Source: Streptomyces sp. F63 (lineage in GTDB: Bacteria; Actinomycetota; Actinomycetes; Streptomycetales; Streptomycetaceae). From it: a stretch of DNA of 64,000 bases. The number at the start of each line of letters is the position of its first letter. Positions within the stretch are counted from its first letter, which is position 1. Below, piece after piece: positions 39,890 to 48,554 of the stretch. A program made the translations under genes and the position numbers. The notes below the pieces were generated by a model that was given only the letters and a program-made list of their open reading frames with translations, had not been told where the DNA came from and searched no databases. Where the stretch lies: NCBI RefSeq assembly GCF_018070345.1, contig NZ_JAGPXX010000014.1, positions 1-64,000 of the forward strand, in the 5' to 3' direction.

Positions 39890-39934
39890 GACGGGCGGTA
39901 CCCGGCCTCCCCCCGAGGCCGGGTACCGCCCGTC
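39890..39934. terminator. Perfect 20-bp hairpin, bidirectional terminator
   Basis: Arms 39890-39909 and 39915-39934 are exactly complementary around a CCCCC loop. It lies between the MFS gene and the converging NlpC/P60 gene. Confidence 0.88.
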
Positions 39935-39949
39935 ACGTCGTGTTCCGGG

Positions 39950-39993
39950 CCGCCCGTCCACCGCCCGTCCACCGCCCGTCGACCGCCCCTCGA
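39950..39993. repeat. Four tandem 11-nt repeats CCGCCCGTCCA
   Basis: Units at 39950, 39961, 39972 and 39983; the first two are identical, the third and fourth differ by one and two bases. Degenerate copies continue to about 40018. Like the other 11-nt tract at 17559, it lies just beyond a gene end. Confidence 0.75.
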
Positions 39994-40054
39994 CCGCTCG
40001 CCCACTGCCCGCCCACCGAGCGCGGCCTCCGGCGGATCGCCCGGCCCGGCCGGG

Positions 40055-41233
40055 CTACGCGGGGCGCGTGGCCGCGTAGAAGGGCATGGTGTCGATCGAC
40101 TCGATGCGCACGTTCGTGCCCGGCTTCGGGGCGTGGATCATCTGGCCGTCGCCGATGTACAGGCCGACGTGGCTGATGTCGCCGTAGAAGAAGATCAGGT
40201 CACCGGGCTGCATGGCGGACTTGGCGACGCGGGTGCCGGTGTTCACCTGGTCGTAGGTGGTACGGGGCAGCGTGACCCCGGCGGCCTTCCAGGCGGCGCC
40301 GGTGAGGCCCGAGCAGTCGTACGAGTTGGGGCCGGTCGCCCCCCAGACGTACGGCTTGCCGATCTGGGCGCGGGCGAACTCGATCGCCTGCTGCGCCTTG
40401 GTGCCGGTGGTCTCCGTGGCGCCGGTGCCGGCCGAGGTGTCCGTACCCGCGGAGGTGCCGGCGTCCGCGCCGGCCGCGGCCTCCGCCTCCGCCTGCTGCC
40501 GCGCCTCCTCGGCGAGCCGCTGCCGCTCCGCCTCCTGCTGCCGCGCCAGCTCCTCCGCCTTGCGCTGGGCCTCCGCCTCCTTCCGGCGCTCGATCTCCGC
40601 CAGCCGGGCCCGCTCCTCCGCGGTCAGCCGGTTGAGCAACTCGCGCGCCTCGGCCAGCTTGGCCTGCACGGTCCGCTTGCTCTCCCGCAGCTTCTCCTGC
40701 GCGTCGGTGAGCGTGGCGAGACTCTTGCCCGCCTCCTCGCGCTTCTCCGTGGTCGCGACCTGCTGCTCGCGGAACTCCTCGACGGCCTGCTCCTGCTGGT
40801 CCGTCATCCGGGCCATCACGCGCGTCTGGTCGAAGTAGTCCTGCGGGTCGGAGGCGAGCAGCATGGTGGCGGTGGGGCTCATGCCGCCGTTGCGGTACTG
40901 CGCGGTCGCGAAGCTGCCGAGGCTCCTTCGTGCCTCGTTGAGCTTCTCGGTGCGCTTGGCGACGGCGTCCAGCAGGCCGTCGACCTTGGAACGCTGCTCC
41001 TCCGTGCGCTCCTTGGCCTGGTTGTACTGCTGGGTGGCGCTCCCCGCCTGGCGGTAGAGCTCGTCGACCTTCTTCTGCACTTCCTCGATGGACTGCTTCG
41101 GTTCGCCGTCGCCCGGCGCGGCCTGCGCGCTCTGGAGGAGGGTGACGGAGGCGAGGGCCGCCGTACCGAGTCCGACGGCGGTGCGACGCGAAGCCGGGGT
41201 ACCGAGGGGCCGGGTTTTGCGGTGCGACGCCAA
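40055..41233 (-). CDS. Secreted NlpC/P60 peptidoglycan endopeptidase (RipA-like)
   Basis: 392 residues. A signal peptide (RRTAVGLGTAALASVTLLQS, cleaved near AQA) precedes two charged coiled-coil stretches (about 45-110 and 150-255, ending in EAQRKAEELARQQEAERQRL), an Ala/Thr/Gly linker and a C-terminal NlpC/P60 domain with the catalytic cysteine in YDCSGL, His in DISHVGLY and the third residue in IHAPKPG. It cuts D-Glu-type bonds in peptidoglycan stems; the coiled coil usually keeps the enzyme inactive. TTG is the start, with GGAAGGAGCG upstream. A c-di-AMP riboswitch precedes it, tying expression to that second messenger. Confidence 0.92.
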   Translation of the reverse strand: MASHRKTRPLGTPASRRTAVGLGTAALASVTLLQSAQAAPGDGEPKQSIEEVQKKVDELYRQAGSATQQYNQAKERTEEQRSKVDGLLDAVAKRTEKLNEARRSLGSFATAQYRNGGMSPTATMLLASDPQDYFDQTRVMARMTDQQEQAVEEFREQQVATTEKREEAGKSLATLTDAQEKLRESKRTVQAKLAEARELLNRLTAEERARLAEIERRKEAEAQRKAEELARQQEAERQRLAEEARQQAEAEAAAGADAGTSAGTDTSAGTGATETTGTKAQQAIEFARAQIGKPYVWGATGPNSYDCSGLTGAAWKAAGVTLPRTTYDQVNTGTRVAKSAMQPGDLIFFYGDISHVGLYIGDGQMIHAPKPGTNVRIESIDTMPFYAATRPA

Positions 41234-41254
41234 GATCGGCGCTCCTTCCGTGGA

Positions 41255-41412
41255 CCGCCTACCGGGTTAGCTGTCGGGTTCGGGCGTAATCGGAAGGCTG
41301 CCCTACGGTCCGGGCGAGACGCCGTGTGCGCCGCGCGGAAGACCGATTCACCCCGGTGCCGCGTGTGGGTCCCCGGTTCCGGACTCCCTGGGGAAAGGGC
41401 CGGATTCGGCGG
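41255..41412 (-). promoter_or_regulatory. ydaO/yuaA-type c-di-AMP riboswitch
   Basis: The 3' portion CCCGAACCCGACAGCTAACC followed by CGGTAGGCGG is the hallmark P1-proximal segment of the class. Further 5' on the minus strand are GGGGTGAATCGG and the CCGGAACCGGGGACCC segment, also in class order. It ends 22 nt before the TTG start of the NlpC/P60 gene, close to the ribosome site. Homologous riboswitches control cell-wall hydrolase genes such as rpfA in Streptomyces, normally turning them off when c-di-AMP binds. Exact boundaries need a covariance model. Confidence 0.88.
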
Positions 41413-41865
41413 TGGCTGCCCGTGCCGACGCGGTCGCCGGCGGGGAGTGCGGGCCGCCTGATCGAGCACCGTAGCCATATGTGCGGCTCGTGTGAAGGCC
41501 GTTGTTCGATATGCCCGAAACCATTCCGTTATATTTTTCGAGCAGGGCGGAATTGTTCCCTCCGGGTGGCTGGCCGGGCACGGTTAGTAACACATAAAGA
41601 CCGGGAGGGACAGGGGAGTTCGGGCTTCCCGGGTCTCCGGCGGCGGTGCGCCCGGCGACGCGTGGGGAACCGGCGTCCGGGCGGGCGGGCCGGGTGCGAG
41701 CAAGGCGTCCGCGGACCGGAAACCGGGCCTCTCCGGGCGCGAACCGGGCTTCTCCGGGCGGAAACCGGCGGCCCCTGACCGGCGAACCGGGTGGCCCCGG
41801 GACCGGCGAGCGGCCCCCGCGACGGCGTCAGCGGCAACCCGGTGCCGCCCGTCGGCGGGTCCGCC

Positions 41866-41871
41866 TAGACT
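41866..41871 (+). promoter_or_regulatory. pcrA: -10 TAGACT before pcrA
   Basis: TAGACT ends 9 nt before the ATG of pcrA; transcription would start within one or two bases of the start codon. No -35 is evident. Confidence 0.45.
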
Positions 41872-41880
41872 CGGGTGGCG

Positions 41881-44409
41881 ATGAGCAGCCTCTTTGACGA
41901 CAGCTTCCTGGCAGACCTCGGCCCCGCGGACGAGGAGCCCCCGCCGCCCGAGCACGACGCCCCCGGTGAGGAGATCCCCGCCGATCTCTTCGGCGGCGCG
42001 TTCGACGGCGCGCCCCGGGAGGCGTACTACCGCGACGGCGCGCCGCGGCCCGTCACCGACCCCGCCGCGCTGCTGCACGGTCTCAACGACCAGCAGCGCG
42101 CCGCCGTGCTGCACACCGGTTCGCCGCTGCTCATCGTGGCCGGTGCCGGCTCCGGCAAGACCCGGGTCCTCACCCACCGCATCGCGTATCTGCTCGCCGC
42201 CCGCGGCGCGCACCCCGGCTCGATCCTCGCGATCACCTTCACCAACAAGGCCGCGGGCGAGATGAAGGAGCGCGTGGAGGAGCTGGTCGGCCCGCGGGCG
42301 AACGCCATGTGGGTCTCCACCTTCCACAGCGCCTGCGTCCGCATCCTCCGCCGCGAGAGCAAGAAGCTGGGCTTCACCTCCAGCTTCTCGATCTACGACG
42401 CCGCCGACTCCAAACGGCTGATGGCCCTGGTCTGCCGCGATCTGGACCTGGACCCCAAACGCTTCCCGCCGAAGTCCCTCACGGCCAAGGTCTCCAACCT
42501 CAAGAACGAGCTGATCGACGAGGAGGACTTCGCCGCCCAGGCCGCCGCCGAGTCCTCCCCGAGCAGCTTCGACAAGACGCTCGCCGAGGCGTACACGCTG
42601 TACCAGCAGCGGCTGCGCGAGGCCAACGCCCTCGACTTCGACGACATCATCATGACCACCGTCCATCTCCTCCAGGCGTTCCCGGACGTCGCCGAGCACT
42701 ACCGGCGCCGCTTCCGGCACGTCCTCGTCGACGAGTACCAGGACACCAACCACGCGCAGTACACGCTCATCCGCGAACTCGTCGGCACGGCCGGCGGGGC
42801 GGAGCGGGGCGGGGCGGAGGGCGAGCAGGGACAGCCGGCCGTGGAACCGGCCGAGCTGTGCGTCGTCGGTGACGCGGACCAGTCGATCTACGCCTTCCGC
42901 GGCGCGACGATCCGCAACATCCTCCAGTTCGAGGAGGACTACCCCGACGCCACCACCATCCTGCTGGAGCAGAACTACCGCTCCACCCAGACCATCCTGA
43001 GCGCCGCCAACGCCGTCATCGAGCGCAACGAGAACCGCCGCCCCAAGAACCTCTGGACGGACGCCGGCGCGGGCTCCGCGATCACCGGCTACGTCGCCGA
43101 CACCGAGCACGACGAGGCCCAGTTCATCGCCGACGAGATCGACCGGCTGACCGACGCCGGCCAGGCCAAGGCCGGTGACGTGGCGGTCTTCTACCGCACC
43201 AACGCCCAGTCCCGGGTGTTCGAGGAGATCTTCATCCGGGTGGGGCTGCCGTACAAGGTCGTCGGCGGGGTGCGCTTCTACGAGCGCAAGGAGGTCCGGG
43301 ACGTCCTGGCGTATCTGCGGGTGCTGGCCAACCCGGAGGACGCCGTCCCGCTGCGGCGCATCCTCAACGTCCCCAAGCGCGGCATCGGCGAGCGCGCCGA
43401 GGCGATGATCGACGCCCTCGCCTCCCGGGAGAAGACCAGCTTCGCGCAGGCGCTGCGCCGCGTCGACGAGGCGTACGGCATGGCCGCGCGCTCGGCCAAC
43501 GCCGTCAAGCGGTTCAACACGCTGATGGAGGAGCTGCGGACGATCGCCGAATCCGGCGCCGGCCCGGCCACCGTCCTGGAGGCCGTGCTCGAACGCACCG
43601 GCTATCTCGCCGAACTCCAGGCCTCCACCGACCCGCAGGACGAGACCCGGATCGAGAACCTCCAGGAACTCGCGGCCGTGGCCCTGGAGTTCGAGCAGGA
43701 GCGCGGAGCCGGCGCGGCCGCCGGCGGCACCGCCGGTGCGGAGGCCCCGGCCGGCGGAGCGGGCCCGGGCACGCTCGCCGACTTCCTGGAGAGCGTCGCC
43801 CTGGTCGCCGACTCCGACCAGATCCCCGACGAGGACGCGGACGGCGGCGGCGTCATCACACTCATGACGCTGCACACCGCCAAGGGCCTGGAGTTCCCGG
43901 TGGTCTTCCTCACCGGCCTGGAGGACGGCGTCTTTCCGCACATGCGCGCCCTCGGCCAGACCAAGGAGCTGGAGGAGGAGCGGCGCCTGGCCTACGTGGG
44001 CATCACCCGCGCCCGCGAGCGGCTCTACCTCACCCGCTCCGTCCTGCGCAGCGCGTGGGGCCAGCCCTCCTACAACCCGCCCTCCCGCTTCCTGGAGGAG
44101 ATCCCCGAGACCTATGTGGAGTGGCGGCGCACCGGTCCGTCCACGCCCTCCGCGGCGGCCGGGGCGAGCGTGGCCTCGTCGCTGTCGTCGGCGCGGGCCA
44201 AGGGCCCGAGCGGCTTCGCCACCCGGCGGACCACGGACCGGCCGGTGATCGCGCTCGCCGCCGGGGACCGCGTCACCCACGACCAGTTCGGGCTCGGCAC
44301 GGTGCTGTCGGTGGCCGGCAGCGGACACGACGCGAAGGCCACCATCGACTTCGGCGACGCCAAACCGAAGGTGCTGCTGCTGCGCTACGCCCCGGTCGAG
44401 AAGCTGTAG
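41881..44409 (+). CDS. pcrA: ATP-dependent DNA helicase PcrA/UvrD
   Basis: About 842 residues, SF1A 3'-to-5' helicase acting in repair and replication restart. Motifs in order: LNDQQRAAVLHTGSPLLIVA (Q and I) with AGAGSGKTRVL, TFTNKAAGEMKERV (Ia), VDEYQDTNHAQY (II), GDADQSIYAFRGA (III), LEQNYRS (IV), TLHTAKGLEFPVVFLTGLED (V) and YVGITRARERLYL (VI). The C-terminal part HDQFGLGTVLSVAGS is a Tudor-like RNA polymerase-binding domain typical of PcrA. ATG was chosen over a GTG two codons earlier. A 50-residue acidic N-terminal tail is usual for Streptomyces. Confidence 0.97.
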   Translation: MSSLFDDSFLADLGPADEEPPPPEHDAPGEEIPADLFGGAFDGAPREAYYRDGAPRPVTDPAALLHGLNDQQRAAVLHTGSPLLIVAGAGSGKTRVLTHRIAYLLAARGAHPGSILAITFTNKAAGEMKERVEELVGPRANAMWVSTFHSACVRILRRESKKLGFTSSFSIYDAADSKRLMALVCRDLDLDPKRFPPKSLTAKVSNLKNELIDEEDFAAQAAAESSPSSFDKTLAEAYTLYQQRLREANALDFDDIIMTTVHLLQAFPDVAEHYRRRFRHVLVDEYQDTNHAQYTLIRELVGTAGGAERGGAEGEQGQPAVEPAELCVVGDADQSIYAFRGATIRNILQFEEDYPDATTILLEQNYRSTQTILSAANAVIERNENRRPKNLWTDAGAGSAITGYVADTEHDEAQFIADEIDRLTDAGQAKAGDVAVFYRTNAQSRVFEEIFIRVGLPYKVVGGVRFYERKEVRDVLAYLRVLANPEDAVPLRRILNVPKRGIGERAEAMIDALASREKTSFAQALRRVDEAYGMAARSANAVKRFNTLMEELRTIAESGAGPATVLEAVLERTGYLAELQASTDPQDETRIENLQELAAVALEFEQERGAGAAAGGTAGAEAPAGGAGPGTLADFLESVALVADSDQIPDEDADGGGVITLMTLHTAKGLEFPVVFLTGLEDGVFPHMRALGQTKELEEERRLAYVGITRARERLYLTRSVLRSAWGQPSYNPPSRFLEEIPETYVEWRRTGPSTPSAAAGASVASSLSSARAKGPSGFATRRTTDRPVIALAAGDRVTHDQFGLGTVLSVAGSGHDAKATIDFGDAKPKVLLLRYAPVEKL

Positions 44410-44507
44410 CACCGCCGGGCCGGCGGCCGCCGCTCCGGGGGAGGACGTGCCCGTGGCGCGGCCCGGCGGAATTCCCGTGTGCCCGTACGGACTTACCGAG
44501 GTCCACG

Positions 44508-44542
44508 GGGCCCCGGGACGGGCGTCGCGCGTCCCCGGGCCC
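44508..44542. terminator. Hairpin after pcrA
   Basis: GGGCCCCGGGACG and CGTCCCCGGGCCC pair at 12 of 13 positions around a 9-nt loop, between pcrA and the converging M23 peptidase gene. Confidence 0.65.
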
Positions 44543-44575
44543 GCGTCCGTCGCCGTATCCGGGCCCGGCGTATCG

Positions 44576-44620
44576 GTGCCCGTCGTCTCCGTGCCCGTCG
44601 TCTCCGTGCCCGGCGTCTCC
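44576..44620. repeat. Three tandem 15-nt repeats GTGCCCGTCGTCTCC
   Basis: Two exact copies and one with a single change, between the pcrA terminator and the stop of the M23 peptidase gene. In-frame length suggests a decayed coding origin, but no gene is seen. Confidence 0.7.
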
Positions 44621-44651
44621 GTGCCGTCCGCCGGCCGTACGTCCGCGCCCG

Positions 44652-46427
44652 CTACTGCGGGTCGAGGCCGTGGCTCTGGAACCAGCCCAGTGGGTCGATC
44701 GCCGAACCACCGCCGGGGCGCACCTCGAAGTGCAGGTGCGGACCGGTGGAGTTGCCGGAGTTGCCCGCGTACGCGATGGTGTCGCCCGCCTTGACGGTGC
44801 CGGACCGGATCTTGGTGCTGCTGAGGTGGCAGTACCAGGTCTCGGTGCCGTCGGGGGCCGTCACGATGGCCATGTTGCCGTAGGCCAGGTTGTACTGGGT
44901 GCGGACCGTGCCGTCGGTGGCCGCCATCACGGGGGTGCCGTAGGCGACGGGGAAGTCGATGCCGCTGTGCACGGACATCCAGTTGATGCCCGCCTGGCCG
45001 TAGTAGGCGCTCAGTCCCCGCTGCGCCACGGGGAGGGCGAACTTGGGGCGCAGGGCCTCCTTGCGCGCCGCCTCGGCCTCCTTGCGCCGCTTCTCCTCGG
45101 CCTGGCGTTCCCGGAGGTCGATGCGCTCCTGGGTGCGGCTGGCGCGGTCGGCGAAGTCGTCGGCGTCGGCGGTGAGCGTGGCGAGCTGGGTGTCCAGCTT
45201 GTTGTTGGCCAGAGCCGGCTTCACCGCGTCCTGGTCGGGGGCGGCCTGGGTGGTCTTGGAGTCGTCCGTGGCTCCGCCGACGGAGGCGGCGGCGATCCCG
45301 GCCACGCCCATCACGGCGACGGAGGGGACGGCGACGGTGAGCAGCGCGGACCGCTTGGCGGGAGCCCGGCGGCGGCTGCGGTTCCCGGAGCCGCCGCGGC
45401 GCGGGGCAGGGCCGGTGTGGGGGGCGGGGGAGGCGGCGGTGCCGAGGACGGCGATCTCCTCGGCGTCCGGAAGACCTGGCTCGTCACGGCCGTCGGTGTC
45501 GTACGGCTCGCTGTCGTACGGCCCGGAATCGTACGGCTCGGTGTCGTAGGCCTCGGCGTCGTACGTGTCGGTTCCGTGCGGCTCCGCCGGGCCGTGGACC
45601 TCGTCGGTGGTCTCGTCGGGGTGGGCGTGGCCGGGTTCGCCGTAGCCGGCGTAACCGTCATAGCCGTCGTAACGGTCGTAACCGTCGTGGCCCGGGTCGT
45701 GTTCGGCGGAGGCGGCCGTCTCGGCCGGCGGCTCGAAGACGGCCGTGCGTTCGTGCTCCGCCTCGGGGGCGGCGTTGTGGGCCCCGTCGGCGGGCGCCGA
45801 ACCGCCGGTCTGCCACGCGGTGGCGTCCCACTGGCCGGAGCCGTCGAAGCCGGCGGAGGTGCCGAAGGCCGCGGCGGTCTCGTAGGAGCCGGTGTCGTGG
45901 CCACCGGTGGCGTACTGGCCCGTGTCGTACGCCCCGGAGACGTCGTAGCCCTGCGCTTCCGCCGCGTACGGGGAGGCCGTCGGGTACGAGCCGGTGGTGG
46001 TGTCCTGGCCGTGAACCTGCGCGCTCTCCCAGGCGCCGGAGTCCCACTGGCCGGTGGCCGGGCCGCCGGGTGCCCAGTGCGCGCCCGTGTCCCAGCCGCC
46101 GGTCTCGGGGCCGACGGCGGGGTACGCGCCGGTCCCGCCGGTGCCGTAGGCGTCGTAGGGCTGCTCGGGCGCGGCCGGCATGCCGGGGGCGCCGGTGTCC
46201 CACGGCGCGGCGAACTGCTGGTCACCGCCCGGGGCCGCGCCGAAGAGCGGGTCGCCGTCCCCGTAGGAGGAAGCGTCGTGACGGCCGGGCGCGCCCGGGG
46301 CGTAGTCGCTGTAGCCGGCGTAACCGATCTGGGTGTCCTGCTGCTCGTAAGGGGTGTAATACCCGTACGAGGCATCAGGAGCGTGGGCCGTCTGGAGGGG
46401 GGTACCAGACGGGTGACGATCGTTCAC
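44652..46427 (-). CDS. Membrane-anchored M23 metallopeptidase with disordered Tyr/Asp-rich N-terminus
   Basis: About 591 residues. The first 330 or so are low complexity, rich in Tyr, Gly, Asp and Ala, with repeated EPYDSGPYDSEPYD-like units. A basic stretch (RRRAPAKR) and one membrane helix (SALLTVAVPSVAVMGVAGI) follow, then a coiled-coil segment (about 420-455) and a C-terminal LytM/M23 domain with zinc ligands in HSGIDFP and HLHFEV. The peptidase faces the cell wall and cuts peptidoglycan cross-links, so the long acidic N-terminus should lie in the cytoplasm. TTG, GTG, GTG stand in a row at the start; the last GTG gives the best spacing to AGAGAAG. Confidence 0.88.
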   Translation of the reverse strand: MNDRHPSGTPLQTAHAPDASYGYYTPYEQQDTQIGYAGYSDYAPGAPGRHDASSYGDGDPLFGAAPGGDQQFAAPWDTGAPGMPAAPEQPYDAYGTGGTGAYPAVGPETGGWDTGAHWAPGGPATGQWDSGAWESAQVHGQDTTTGSYPTASPYAAEAQGYDVSGAYDTGQYATGGHDTGSYETAAAFGTSAGFDGSGQWDATAWQTGGSAPADGAHNAAPEAEHERTAVFEPPAETAASAEHDPGHDGYDRYDGYDGYAGYGEPGHAHPDETTDEVHGPAEPHGTDTYDAEAYDTEPYDSGPYDSEPYDTDGRDEPGLPDAEEIAVLGTAASPAPHTGPAPRRGGSGNRSRRRAPAKRSALLTVAVPSVAVMGVAGIAAASVGGATDDSKTTQAAPDQDAVKPALANNKLDTQLATLTADADDFADRASRTQERIDLRERQAEEKRRKEAEAARKEALRPKFALPVAQRGLSAYYGQAGINWMSVHSGIDFPVAYGTPVMAATDGTVRTQYNLAYGNMAIVTAPDGTETWYCHLSSTKIRSGTVKAGDTIAYAGNSGNSTGPHLHFEVRPGGGSAIDPLGWFQSHGLDPQ

Positions 46428-46622
46428 CACCAACTTCTCTTTCGCCTCGACAGCAGGAGAATTAGCGGCGACTGTACCCGGCGGTACGCGACGGCCACAA
46501 TCTTCCCCGGGTTTCCGGCCGCCCCGCGACGGGCATTTGGATACCTTTCGGTGAACTGTCGGCCGCAGTGTGGCCCTGCGTTCGAATTGTGTTCGATGAA
46601 TAACCGGTTGCGCTCGCGGCTG

Positions 46623-47579
46623 TCAGGCGACCGAACCGGCCTCTCCGGTGCCCGCATTGGCCTCCGGCGGCAGGTCCAGTACCCGCCGGATCTCCGCGGC
46701 CACGGCACCGTGCACCGGCAGCGCGAGATGTCCGATACCGCTGACTCTGATATTCACGGCGGCCAGATCCGGATGCTCGATGCGGGCGGTCGCGGGTGGC
46801 AGTACCACCTGGTCCAACTCGCTCCAGAAGCAGACGAAACGCGTCGCGCATTCCGGTGCGGGAGCGGACAATTCCCTGATGACGGGGGAGTCCGGACGCA
46901 TCTGCCGGATGAGGGGATGCGCGCTCAGCCAGGGCGCGGCGGTGGTGCCGGAATGCGGCGTGCCCAGTGTGACGAGCGTGCGGACCCGGCTGTCACCGCC
47001 CAGTCGCTGCACGTAGTAGCGGGCGATGAGCCCGCCCAGGCTGTGGCCCACCACGTCGATCCGGGAGTGCCCGGTGTGCTCGCAGATCTCCTCCACCCGC
47101 TCCGCGAGCGCCACCGCCGCCGAGCGGATGTCACAGGTCAGCGGTGAGTAGTTGAGCGCTTCCACCCGGCGGTGCCCGTGCCGCCGCAGGGAGCGCCGGA
47201 GCAGGACGAAGACGGAGCGGTTGTCGATGAAGCCGTGCAGCAGCAGCACGGGCGGCCGGTCCGGTCCGCTCGCGGGGACGGGCAGCCGCAGCCGGGAAGG
47301 TGCCCGGGCCGCGGACGCGTCCGTGCCGGCCGGATCCGGGTGCGGTGCCGCCCCCGGAGGTCCGGGGGCGGCGCAGCGTTCCTGGGTGAGGCCCGTCGGA
47401 TAGAGCAGGGTGTGGCCCGCGAGGACCAGCAGTTCCAGGACGGACGCCCGGACCATCGCCCCGGAGGGCGGCCGCGGCAGCGGCGGGAGAGGCAGCGCGG
47501 AAAGAGAGGGCAGGACGGGCAGGGACGGCAGGGGAGACCGCGACAGGGCCCCGAGTGCTCTGCGGGTGAGCGCCTTCAT
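46623..47579 (-). CDS. Alpha/beta-hydrolase, lipase/esterase
   Basis: About 318 residues. The fold begins with PPVLLLHGFIDNRSVFVLL (oxyanion HGF) and has the nucleophile elbow VVGHSLGGLIARYYVQRLGG, the TLVTLGTPHSGT strand, a likely Asp in ELDQVVLPP and the His near GIGHLALP. The N-terminus has a Pro/Leu-rich segment and a possible membrane helix (ASVLELLVLAGHTLLYP), so it may be membrane-attached. This is the triacylglycerol-lipase-like family commonly adjacent to icmB in Streptomyces. ATG is preceded by GGAGGT. Natural substrate is unknown. Confidence 0.88.
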   Translation of the reverse strand: MKALTRRALGALSRSPLPSLPVLPSLSALPLPPLPRPPSGAMVRASVLELLVLAGHTLLYPTGLTQERCAAPGPPGAAPHPDPAGTDASAARAPSRLRLPVPASGPDRPPVLLLHGFIDNRSVFVLLRRSLRRHGHRRVEALNYSPLTCDIRSAAVALAERVEEICEHTGHSRIDVVGHSLGGLIARYYVQRLGGDSRVRTLVTLGTPHSGTTAAPWLSAHPLIRQMRPDSPVIRELSAPAPECATRFVCFWSELDQVVLPPATARIEHPDLAAVNIRVSGIGHLALPVHGAVAAEIRRVLDLPPEANAGTGEAGSVA

Positions 47580-47877
47580 CGGCAGACCTCCGGATCGCAC
47601 ACGGCGGCGGTGTCCGCGGGGACCGCGGCCCCGTGCGCTCTGAGGGGGTGGCCGGGGGGGATCACCCGGCGTCGCGGAACGGGCACGCCGCTCCCCGCTG
47701 CCGCGATGGCGGCGGGGGTTCGCCGCGGCGGGCCCCGCTCCGGCCGCCCCGGCGGCCGGCCGGCGGCCGGAACAGCCGGGACCGCGCGCGAAGCGCATAT
47801 GTCCCACGTGTGATTTCCCCCTCCCTGGTGGCCGGGAAACTGCCGGGCGCGCGATGCTGGGGATAACGTTCGTTCAC

Positions 47878-47883
47878 TACCCT
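47878..47883 (+). promoter_or_regulatory. icmB: Possible -10 TACCCT for icmB
   Basis: TACCCT, the same hexamer as before the aldehyde dehydrogenase, lies 57 nt upstream of icmB. It is in a 361-nt divergent intergenic region (47580-47940) where nothing else was recognised apart from G+C-rich repeats. Confidence 0.3.
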
Positions 47884-47940
47884 GCCGCGGGCGGCGGGGG
47901 AGCACCACAGGGCCGGTGACGGCATACGTACAGGAGGCAG

Positions 47941-48354
<414 letters not shown>

Positions 48355-48554
48355 CCGGCCCGGCCCCGCGGGGCCCGGGCGGCCTCCGGCCGTCCGAGGG
48401 CGGCCCGGTGTGCGGTCGGCGGCGCCCCGGCCCGGGGCGGGTTCCCCGTCGTGACGCGTTCCGCCGGACGTCCCGGCAGGTCGGTGGCGTACGGTCCCGG
48501 GGCCTGCCGGACGGTACGGGCCGGAGCGGTGCGCGTACGCGGGATCACGCGGCG

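Noticed and set aside
38446..40005. 519-codon open frame on the minus strand over the MFS gene
   Set aside because: Antisense to twelve membrane helices with MFS motifs; product is charged Gly/Asp-rich sequence.
44055..47147. 1030-codon open frame on the plus strand
   Set aside because: It overlaps the end of pcrA, the M23 peptidase and the lipase, all with clear catalytic motifs. The product is Gly/Arg/Val-rich without a fold.
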